Of a stretch of DNA of 6,661 nucleotides, positions 1-6,277 are shown piece after piece. This DNA comes from Sulfurovum sp. GTDB taxonomy: Bacteria > Campylobacterota > Campylobacteria > Campylobacterales > Sulfurovaceae. Under the pieces are notes generated by a model. It made no database searches and was not told where the DNA came from. It saw only the letters and a list, made by a program, of their open reading frames with translations. A program made the translations under genes and the position numbers. The DNA lies in NCBI GenBank assembly GCA_024763575.1, contig JANTFF010000039.1:1-6661 (forward strand), given 5' to 3'. Numbering within the stretch: the stretch's first letter is position 1; the number at the start of each line of letters is the position of its first letter.

Positions 1-46
1 AAAAAACAAAATATAATAGTATTTTTAATATAAACAAAGGATAAAA

Positions 47-61
47 GTGATATAAATTCAC
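47..61. promoter_or_regulatory. Imperfect inverted repeat, possible CRP/FNR-type operator
   Basis: GTGA at 47-50 and TCAC at 58-61 form an inverted repeat around a 7-nt AT-only centre. The arms resemble the TGTGA/TCACA half sites of CRP/FNR-family regulators, but the spacer is one base longer than the classical 6 nt and the outer T is replaced by A. The repeat surrounds the candidate extended -10 at 48-56, so a bound protein would probably repress. It may be chance in such AT-rich DNA. Confidence 0.2.
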
Positions 62-86
62 ATAAATTTTATTAACATTTTAACAT

Positions 87-92
87 AAGAAG
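87..92 (+). promoter_or_regulatory. Ribosome binding site of hyfB
   Basis: AAGAAG lies 6 nt before the ATG at 99. It is a weak Shine-Dalgarno compared with the GGAG-type sites before the next genes. It supports the ATG at 99 as the true start, together with an in-frame TAA at 81-83 that rules out a longer protein. Confidence 0.55.
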
Positions 93-98
93 TCACAA

Positions 99-1988
99 AT
101 GCTTATTTTTGATAATCTAAGCCTTATTTTTATAGGACTTATACTACTTGGGGTTATCCCTAATCTATTTTACATGTTTGGTTATCTGCCTCATATCAAG
201 AGGAAAAGCCATTTTTTAATTCACTATTTTGCTTTTATTTTCTCTATGTTTGGTGTTGTTGTTGCTGATAATATCATTCTGTTTCTGTTTTTTTGGGAAT
301 TGATGAGTTTAACCTCATGGCAACTGATACTAACAGATGAGAAACAAAAAGGTCTTAACCAAATTGCACGGTTTTACTTTTTTATGACCCATTTTGGATT
401 TGTTTTTATTCTTCTACTCTTTTTGATTTTGAGTAATGGTGATTTGGAGCATAGTACATTTAGTCTATTAAAAGAGAATGCAATCAATTTCAAATATCCA
501 TTTTTGCTTTTTGGATTTGTTATTTTTGGATTTTTGAGCAAAGCAGGGGTTGTTCCTCTGCATGTTTGGTTACCTTATGCCCACCCTAAAGCACCCTCCC
601 CTGTTTCTGCTCTGATGAGTGGAATTATGCTCAAAGTTGCACTCTATGCCATGATACGGTTTATGTTTGATGTATTGTATCCTTGGTCTTTGGAGTGGGG
701 AATTATTATTTTGATGTTGGGGGCTATATCTTCATTGGTTGGGGTGTTGTATGCGTTAAGTGAACATGATATAAAAGCACTACTAGCCAATCACTCTATT
801 GAGAATATCGGTATTATTCTGATTGGGTTTGGAATGGGGATGATATTTGATACATTAGGACTTAAAACTTTAAGCTCTTTTGCTTTTATCGCTTCATTGT
901 TTCATATATTTAACCATATGAGTTTTAAATCTCTTCTATTTATGGGGGCTGGAAGTATATTGCATCAGACACATACCAAAAATATGGAAAAGTATGGTGG
1001 ACTAATTAAATCTATGCCTATTACTGCTTGGACATTTTTAATTGCGTCCATTAGTATCTCTGCCCTGCCACCTAGTAATGGATTTTTGAGTGAATGGATG
1101 ATATTTCAGTCTCTGCTTAACTCTAGTTCGGTTACTATTTTAGAACTCAAACTTGCTATTCCTTTTGCTGTATTTGCGTTGGCTTTAACGGGAGGATTGG
1201 CTATTGCCTGTTTTGTTAAAGCTTATGGGATTACATTTTTAGGATTACATCGAAGTACCAATGCAGAACATGCAACAGAGGTTAATATATTGATGCAAAT
1301 AGGTATGGTACTTATGGCATTGGTGGTTATTTCACTTATGCTGTTTACCCCTTGGTTTATTGGATATTTTGACCAAGCTATTAGTGATTTTAATCATACT
1401 CCTGTATATGATATTATATTTAGTCATGGTATTTGGCAGATGAATTCAGTTAGTAGTAATGGTGGAGTGGTTTCACCTATTATTTTATTGGGATTACTGA
1501 TTTTTATTACAGGTGCTATTTATGGAGTACAGAGACTTTTTAAACCTAAAATTAGATTACATCACAGTTGGGCATGTGGGTATAAAACTTCTTCTACTAC
1601 ACAATATAGTGCTACAGGGTTCGCAGGCCCAATTAGACGGTTTTTCTCTTGGCTTTATGGGCATGATGAGAAACTAAAAACGGTTAGAGTATCTGATAAA
1701 GAGACTACTTATGATGAGTCTTTTTTTGAGGTACATGTTCAACCTCTTTTTGAAGCAACACTTTATAAAAAGTTGGTCTATTTTATTAATTTGATGAGTT
1801 ACTATGTTTATCGTTTCTCCCATTTTGAACAGCAACAACACTATAGTGGGGTTATTTTTGCTCTTTTACTCTTTGTTTTGTTTAGTTATCGTATTTTTAT
1901 GGGTGAATTTAGTTGGCTCTCTTTGATTTTTGAACTTATTATGATGACTGCTGTTAGTAAAATTTTAATTTTTGGAGATAAAAAATGA
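99..1988 (+). CDS. hyfB: Hydrogenase-4 subunit B-like proton-translocating membrane protein
   Basis: This 629-residue, NuoL/antiporter-like membrane subunit probably moves protons or sodium ions across the inner membrane. About 14 hydrophobic segments are visible. Residues matching the ion path of the family are present: Glu67 in FFWELMSL (TM5 glutamate of NuoL-type subunits), Lys148 in SKAGVVPLHVWLP, Lys179 in SGIMLKVALY, His269/His273/Lys277 in the FHIFNHMSFK segment, and Lys374 in FVKAYG. The WACGY at 491-495, followed by TQYSATGFAGP, is the C-terminal hallmark of HyfB/HycC-type proteins and separates it from true NuoL. The protein begins about 70 residues later than E. coli HyfB (672 aa) and lacks the region of its first two helices. 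An in-frame stop at 81-83 excludes an upstream start within view. It ends in a charged loop and two further helices (about 585-623). It overlaps hyfC by 4 nt. The family is certain; the coupling ion is not. Confidence 0.92.
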   Translation: MLIFDNLSLIFIGLILLGVIPNLFYMFGYLPHIKRKSHFLIHYFAFIFSMFGVVVADNIILFLFFWELMSLTSWQLILTDEKQKGLNQIARFYFFMTHFGFVFILLLFLILSNGDLEHSTFSLLKENAINFKYPFLLFGFVIFGFLSKAGVVPLHVWLPYAHPKAPSPVSALMSGIMLKVALYAMIRFMFDVLYPWSLEWGIIILMLGAISSLVGVLYALSEHDIKALLANHSIENIGIILIGFGMGMIFDTLGLKTLSSFAFIASLFHIFNHMSFKSLLFMGAGSILHQTHTKNMEKYGGLIKSMPITAWTFLIASISISALPPSNGFLSEWMIFQSLLNSSSVTILELKLAIPFAVFALALTGGLAIACFVKAYGITFLGLHRSTNAEHATEVNILMQIGMVLMALVVISLMLFTPWFIGYFDQAISDFNHTPVYDIIFSHGIWQMNSVSSNGGVVSPIILLGLLIFITGAIYGVQRLFKPKIRLHHSWACGYKTSSTTQYSATGFAGPIRRFFSWLYGHDEKLKTVRVSDKETTYDESFFEVHVQPLFEATLYKKLVYFINLMSYYVYRFSHFEQQQHYSGVIFALLLFVLFSYRIFMGEFSWLSLIFELIMMTAVSKILIFGDKK

Positions 1989-2905
1989 TACTTTATATAT
2001 TTACTATTTTATTACTATTGATTATAGCTCCTCTCTTAATTGGAATGATTAAATCACTAAAAATGTTTCTTTTGTATAAAAAGCCTGTCTCTATATTTCA
2101 GCCTTATGCCACATTTAATAAGCTACTAATTAAAGAGGTAATCATTAGCCATGAGAGTAGTATCATCACACGCATTGCTCCACTGTTGGTACTCTCTCCA
2201 CTGTTGATAGTTTTGCTTTTCTTACCTCCTGTGGTGCATGGGGCTTACTATATAGGGTTTGTAGATGCCTTTACTATTATTGGACTTATCTCACTTTCTA
2301 CATTTTTTTTGATGCTTTTGGGATTGGATAGTGGTAATGCTTTTGGAGGAATGGGTAGTAGCCGTGAGGCTTTTATTGCAAGTTTGGTTGAACCTGCTAT
2401 GGTTTTGACCATTTTTAGTGTGGGATTAATGGCAAAAGATTTAGGTGTAGGTAATGCCTCTATCAATCTAGCTACCCATTTTCCTATAGAACACGCATCT
2501 AGTTTTCTCTTTGCTGGGATTAGTTTTTTTATACTACTTTTAGCTGAAAATGGACGGCTTCCTATTGATAATCCAGAGACACATTTGGAATTGACTATGG
2601 TACATGAGGCTATGATTTTGGATATAAGTGGATTGTATTTAGCAATTATTGAGATGGCAGTAAGTATCAAATTTATTGTTTTTGCTTCTCTTTTTGTGAC
2701 ACTTTTTATGCCTTATGGTGTTAATTTAATAGCTCCTTTGGCGATATTGGTGTTTGTGGCCAAACTTATTTTGGTCTCAGTAGTGGTGGCTTTGATTGAG
2801 GTCAATGGTGCAAAACTTAGACTTTTTAAAGTTCCTAATCTCTTGGGAATTTCTATAGTTTTTGCTTTTTTATCACTTATTACTTTTTATGTATTGGGAG
2901 CTTAA
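1985..2905 (+). CDS. hyfC: Hydrogenase-4 subunit C / NuoH-like membrane anchor subunit
   Basis: This 306-residue protein belongs to the NuoH / formate hydrogenlyase subunit 4 family, which links the cytoplasmic arm to the antiporter subunits. About eight transmembrane segments are visible. Family signatures include GLDSGNAFGGMGSSRE (113-128), Glu136 in LVEPAM, and the acidic loop AENGRLPIDNPETHLE (187-202) running into LTMVHEAM. This loop has the form seen in Hyf/Ech-type subunits rather than in complex I, where it reads closer to ETNRAPFDLPE. Length is close to E. coli HyfC (about 315 aa). In the first cytoplasmic loop the usual arginine-rich RxGPxxxQP pattern reads YKKPVSIFQP (31-40), so the usual Arg and Gly are replaced. 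GGAG at 1974-1977, 7 nt before the ATG, supports the start. The ATG lies inside the hyfB stop (ATGA), so translation is probably coupled. Confidence 0.92.
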   Translation: MILYIFTILLLLIIAPLLIGMIKSLKMFLLYKKPVSIFQPYATFNKLLIKEVIISHESSIITRIAPLLVLSPLLIVLLFLPPVVHGAYYIGFVDAFTIIGLISLSTFFLMLLGLDSGNAFGGMGSSREAFIASLVEPAMVLTIFSVGLMAKDLGVGNASINLATHFPIEHASSFLFAGISFFILLLAENGRLPIDNPETHLELTMVHEAMILDISGLYLAIIEMAVSIKFIVFASLFVTLFMPYGVNLIAPLAILVFVAKLILVSVVVALIEVNGAKLRLFKVPNLLGISIVFAFLSLITFYVLGA

Positions 2906-3496
2906 ATGATTGATTTTTTTATTGGACTTTTTATGGCATCATTTCTTATTGTACTATTTAGTGGACGACTATATAGATTAATATTTTGGTATGCTTTTAA
3001 CTCATTGGCTTTGGGTGTTATAACTATTTTAGTGGGAGTTGAACATATTGATAATGCTTTGGTTATTAGTGGGGGTTTGACACTTATATTAAAAGCAGGA
3101 GTGATACCTTTTGTATTAAAAAATATATCTCAACGATTTAACCTTATTCGAGAGATAAATCCAACCGTACCTATTCATTATAGTATTATATTGATACCTG
3201 CTATTATTATTTTTACCCTATATTTAGCTGAACCTATGAGCAGTATGATTGGGGTCAATAGCAACTATATTGCGATTAGCATTTCATCTTTTTTCTTGGC
3301 ACTTATTTTAATGATAGAGCATAAGAGTGTTGCACCTAAGATTATTGCTTTTTTGATGATGGAAAATGCTCTATTTTTACTAGGAACGACAGCAACGAAA
3401 GGAATGCCAATGTTTGTTGAATTAGGAATATTTTTTGATGTTATGATGGCAATTGTAATTATCAATCTACTTTTCAAAGAGGAGCATGTAAAATGA
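2906..3496 (+). CDS. hyfE: Hydrogenase-4 subunit E / NuoK-like membrane subunit
   Basis: This 196-residue integral membrane protein has about six hydrophobic segments. The C-terminal half carries the NuoK-like signature: Glu153 in MMENALFLLG, then the MPMFVELGIFFDVMMAIVI stretch with Glu172 and Asp178. These membrane glutamates correspond to the pair that relays protons in NuoK. The N-terminal half carries Lys63 in ILKAGVIPF and is specific to the HyfE form, which is about twice as long as NuoK (E. coli HyfE is about 216 aa). The start codon directly abuts the hyfC stop, and GGGAG at 2896-2900 gives a 5-nt spacing. It overlaps hyfF by 4 nt. Its likely place is between the HyfC junction and the antiporter subunits. 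Confidence 0.9.
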   Translation: MIDFFIGLFMASFLIVLFSGRLYRLIFWYAFNSLALGVITILVGVEHIDNALVISGGLTLILKAGVIPFVLKNISQRFNLIREINPTVPIHYSIILIPAIIIFTLYLAEPMSSMIGVNSNYIAISISSFFLALILMIEHKSVAPKIIAFLMMENALFLLGTTATKGMPMFVELGIFFDVMMAIVIINLLFKEEHVK

Positions 3497-4911
3497 TATT
3501 ACTTTATCTCATTACTCCTGCGTTGATTATGTTTTTTATCTCATTTTCACATCATATATATCTGCGTCGGATACTGCCTATTACAAATTTAATGGTATTA
3601 ATTCCTACTCTATATCTATTTAGTTTAGGAAAACCTTATGCTATTATTGGTGAATATCTGGTGGCCACTAATCTGAATAGTTATATTTTACTTATCTCTT
3701 CTATTGTGGCTATTGGCGTTACTTTGGCGTTGATTACTTTGAATAAACATGTTAAGATAGATAATAGAAGTTATATTAAATTTTATAGATTTTTTGCACT
3801 CTTTTGGATAGGACTTATTTTGTCTATAATGTCTAATAATATGGGAATTTATTGGATTGGTTTAGAGATGGCAACGCTCAGTACGGTCTATATGATAAAA
3901 ACCAATAAGAGCAAACAAGCTTCTAAAGAGGCATGGAACTATATGATAGTGGGGGCTATTGCTATTTCGCTTATTCTTTTTGGGATTATTCTTATCTATG
4001 CAAGTGCTAAACCGATATTGGGTGAAGAGGCGATGAATTTTGCTCTGCTCAAAGAGCATATCCATGAAATTAAAAATCCATTTCTCTTTGAACTTGGATT
4101 TGTCATTGTCTCTGTGGGAATGTTTATCAAAATGGGATTTTTCCCTATGAATTTATGGTTGGCAAATATTGAGAGAGCTTCATTTTACCCTGTTGGGGCG
4201 TTGTTTAGTGGGATATTAGAGAGTGCTATTTTAATTGGATTTTTCCAATTTTCTATGATTGCTATGCAGATAGACAAAGAGGCTACATTTAGCTTTGTTT
4301 TTATTTATCTTTTTTTGACTATTTCCTTGGTTAGCTTTTTGATATTTAGGAGCAAAGATTTTATGAGACTCTTTAGTTTAAGTGGAGTGGAGCATATGGT
4401 TTTGATTATTCTATTTTGGGTAAGTGGTGGATATTTTCCTGCACTTTTACACTTTGGAGCTCATGCCTTTTTGAAACCTGCTCTGTTTTTGAGTACAGGA
4501 GTTTTAGAATCACAAGGACGATATAAAATTGCAGGAGCATTAAAAGGGTATCATGGTTTTGAGGGTAAAACATTTTGGTTTATTGTAGGGTTCTTTATAT
4601 TGGCTATTGTATCTTTGCCACCTAGCCCTATGTTTTTTAGTGAAATTTATGGTTTTAGTGCGATGATAACTTTAGCAAAAGAGACAGACTCTCTACTTTG
4701 GATGATTTTAGCCATTACTATTTTATTGCTTATATTATCTATTATTTTTTATAAATTTATAGAGATTTATCAATCTATGAAATATGAGGGAGAAGAGGTA
4801 GAAAAAATAGTTTATAAAAGTGAGCTTTTGGCATTTCTACTCTTTGCTGTGGCAACTATTGGGCTGATTATGCCTCAAACAATAACATATCTAAAGGCTA
4901 TTCATGGATAG
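3493..4911 (+). CDS. hyfF: Hydrogenase-4 subunit F-like antiporter (NuoM/NuoN-type) subunit
   Basis: This 472-residue protein is a second Mrp/Nuo antiporter-type membrane subunit with about 12-14 hydrophobic segments. Conserved features are Glu125 in WIGLEMATLS (TM5 glutamate), Lys213 in FIKMGFFPMNLWLAN (TM7 lysine), His320/His324/Lys328 in LLHFGAHAFLKPALFL, and a SLPPSPMFFSE motif (374-384). Aligned by eye with HyfB of the same operon, the TM8 lysine (HyfB Lys179) falls on Ser244 here, preceded by Glu243. A lysine often found in TM6 of NuoN-type subunits appears to be Asn149. The protein is somewhat shorter than E. coli HyfF (about 526 aa). AGAGGAG at 3478-3484 lies 8 nt before the ATG. The gene overlaps hyfE by 4 nt and hyfG by 8 nt. 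Whether it pumps as efficiently as a canonical subunit cannot be told from sequence. Confidence 0.88.
   Translation: MILLYLITPALIMFFISFSHHIYLRRILPITNLMVLIPTLYLFSLGKPYAIIGEYLVATNLNSYILLISSIVAIGVTLALITLNKHVKIDNRSYIKFYRFFALFWIGLILSIMSNNMGIYWIGLEMATLSTVYMIKTNKSKQASKEAWNYMIVGAIAISLILFGIILIYASAKPILGEEAMNFALLKEHIHEIKNPFLFELGFVIVSVGMFIKMGFFPMNLWLANIERASFYPVGALFSGILESAILIGFFQFSMIAMQIDKEATFSFVFIYLFLTISLVSFLIFRSKDFMRLFSLSGVEHMVLIILFWVSGGYFPALLHFGAHAFLKPALFLSTGVLESQGRYKIAGALKGYHGFEGKTFWFIVGFFILAIVSLPPSPMFFSEIYGFSAMITLAKETDSLLWMILAITILLLILSIIFYKFIEIYQSMKYEGEEVEKIVYKSELLAFLLFAVATIGLIMPQTITYLKAIHG
4893..4897 (+). promoter_or_regulatory. Ribosome binding site of hyfG inside hyfF
   Basis: AAAGG lies 6 nt before the ATG at 4904 and within the last codons of hyfF. 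It supports that ATG and the 8-nt gene overlap, which is the longest in the operon. Confidence 0.5.
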
Positions 4912-6277
4912 ATTAATTGCACGATTTGCTCAAGAGGTTGAAGATGGTTTTGAGATAGTAACTATCTATGAAAAGGCAGGTATCCAAAAAGAGAGAGTAG
5001 AAGAGGATGCTTTTTTTCTATCTCTTCAAGAAAAACACCCCTCTGCTATATGGTTTGAGAGAAAGATATATGATGATTTTGGTTTGAGAATTGCCAAAAC
5101 TTATGATAATAGACCTCTAACACATCATGAAAGATTTCCCAATATATCTCCAATGAAAAAGTCATTCAGAGATAGCAAAATTGATGAGGTAGAGTTTAAG
5201 CCCTATCGTTACAAAACTATTAAAGGTGATGGAGTATTTAATGTCTCAGTAGGACCCATTCATGCAGGGATTATTGAACCTGGACATTTTCATTTCTCAC
5301 AAGCAGGAGAAAATATACTCTTTTTAGAAGTTAGACATGGTTATAAATATAGAGGAATAGAGAAGATGTGTGAAGGTAAAGGATTAGATGATATTACACC
5401 TATTATCTCACGCATTAGTGGTAATGAGTCCATTGCTTATCAGATTGCACTCTATGAACTCAAAGAACAAGCTTTAGGTAATGATGAGGTTATGCCTAAT
5501 ATCCAACATGCTATATTATTAGAGTTAGAGAGATTGGTTCATCACTTTACAGATATAGGATTTATTCCCAATGATGCAGGATTTGGAGCTTCTCTTACTA
5601 TGGGTAGTGTTATGGCTGAAGATACTAAACGAATATTGACAACACTAACCAATAGCCGTTTTGGGTTTGACTCTATAGGTCAAGATATAGAGCTAAATAG
5701 TAAAAAATCAGAGCTTAGTGAGTATCTCTATAAAATGAATAGAGAGATAAAATGGTTTGAAGATTGGATTATGGATATTCCCTCTCTTTGGGATAGATTG
5801 GATACTACGGGAATATTGACAACTAGACAAGCTATACATTATGATACGGTAGGGGTAGTGGCTAGAGCTAGTGGATTAAAGCTAGATAGAAGAGATAATG
5901 AATTTTATAAACAGTATGGATATGAGCTACAACGAGAAGCCAAAGGCGATGTAGGAGCCAGATTTAAACTAAGGATTAAAGAGATAAACAACTCCCTACT
6001 TATAATAGAAAATATGTTAAATGATTTTAAAGAGTACTCATCTATCAAAGATAATAACTATAAAGATGGGGAATATATTTCATTTGTAGAGAGTAGTATA
6101 GGAGAACTTATGATGTATTTAAAACTAAAAGATGGTGTGATAGATAGACTATTTATTCGAGACCCTAGTTTTATTAATTGGCAATCTTTGCATTTGATGA
6201 TGACAAGTGATATTATTGCTGATTTTCCACTCATTAATAAAAGTTGTGATTTGAGCTATGCAGGATGTGACCTATGA
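4904..6277 (+). CDS. hyfG: HyfG-like large subunit (NuoC-NuoD fusion) lacking NiFe-binding cysteines
   Basis: This 457-residue soluble subunit of the cytoplasmic arm is related to HycE/HyfG and complex I NuoCD. Residues 1-90 are a shortened NuoC-like domain (FERKIYDDFGLRI at 51-63). Residues from about 110 on are NuoD/large-subunit-like, with VGPIHAGIIEPGHFHF (116-131) and GYKYRGIEK (146-154). Where hydrogenases have RxCGxC, this protein has RISGNESIAY (170-179), with Ser172 in place of the first Cys, the second Cys missing, and the loop about three residues shorter. Where they have DPCxxC, it reads DLSYAGCDL (449-457) and then stops. Its only cysteines are 156, 448 and 455, so two CxxC pairs cannot form. 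E. coli HycE is 569 aa and has a C-terminal extension that is cleaved after nickel insertion; none exists here. The reading frame is intact, which argues against decay. This fits an Ehr-type complex: the fold is kept but H2 chemistry is very unlikely. The substrate is unknown. Confidence 0.9.
   Translation: MDRLIARFAQEVEDGFEIVTIYEKAGIQKERVEEDAFFLSLQEKHPSAIWFERKIYDDFGLRIAKTYDNRPLTHHERFPNISPMKKSFRDSKIDEVEFKPYRYKTIKGDGVFNVSVGPIHAGIIEPGHFHFSQAGENILFLEVRHGYKYRGIEKMCEGKGLDDITPIISRISGNESIAYQIALYELKEQALGNDEVMPNIQHAILLELERLVHHFTDIGFIPNDAGFGASLTMGSVMAEDTKRILTTLTNSRFGFDSIGQDIELNSKKSELSEYLYKMNREIKWFEDWIMDIPSLWDRLDTTGILTTRQAIHYDTVGVVARASGLKLDRRDNEFYKQYGYELQREAKGDVGARFKLRIKEINNSLLIIENMLNDFKEYSSIKDNNYKDGEYISFVESSIGELMMYLKLKDGVIDRLFIRDPSFINWQSLHLMMTSDIIADFPLINKSCDLSYAGCDL
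6261..6266 (+). promoter_or_regulatory. Ribosome binding site of hyfI inside hyfG
   Basis: CAGGAT lies 7 nt before the ATG at 6274. It is embedded in the codons for the C-terminal YAGC residues of hyfG, so the last residues of the large subunit and the translation signal of the small subunit share the same bases. Confidence 0.5.

Larger units (their letters stand above)
1..98 (+). promoter_or_regulatory. AT-rich leader with candidate promoter
   Basis: This non-coding leader precedes the first gene. Two candidate -10 elements can be read: a TATAAT at 12-17, and a TGATATAAA at 48-56 that has the TG-N-TATAAA form of an extended -10. No convincing TTGACA-like -35 box is visible upstream of either. 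That is common in Campylobacterota, where sigma-70 promoters often rely on an extended -10 and T-rich tracts; a T-rich stretch lies at 22-26. The second candidate would start transcription near 62 and leave a leader of about 36 nt. The placement is inference; only the short sequences themselves are seen. No end of an upstream gene and no terminator hairpin could be recognised. Confidence 0.35.

Noticed and set aside
47..55. Tiny GTG-started frame in the leader after AAAGG (36-40)
   Set aside because: It reaches a TAA after two codons, so it cannot encode a leader peptide.
2248..2670. Minus-strand open frame of 140 codons inside hyfC
   Set aside because: It lies wholly opposite a well-supported hyfC gene, has no recognisable domain, and its composition reads as the reverse complement of membrane-protein codons.
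3265..3477. Minus-strand open frame of 70 codons inside hyfE
   Set aside because: It is antisense to the conserved NuoK-like signature region of hyfE and shows no family motif.
3862..4065. Minus-strand open frame of 67 codons inside hyfF
   Set aside because: It is antisense to hyfF, with low-complexity content and no sign of being a gene.
4904..6277. Reading the large subunit as an active group 4 hydrogenase
   Set aside because: Only three cysteines are present (156, 448, 455), neither CxxC pair exists, and there is no C-terminal maturation peptide.
4904..6277. Reading the large-subunit gene as a decaying pseudogene
   Set aside because: The frame is open from a start with a ribosome binding site to an ATGA junction, the other conserved motifs are kept, and the neighbouring genes are intact.
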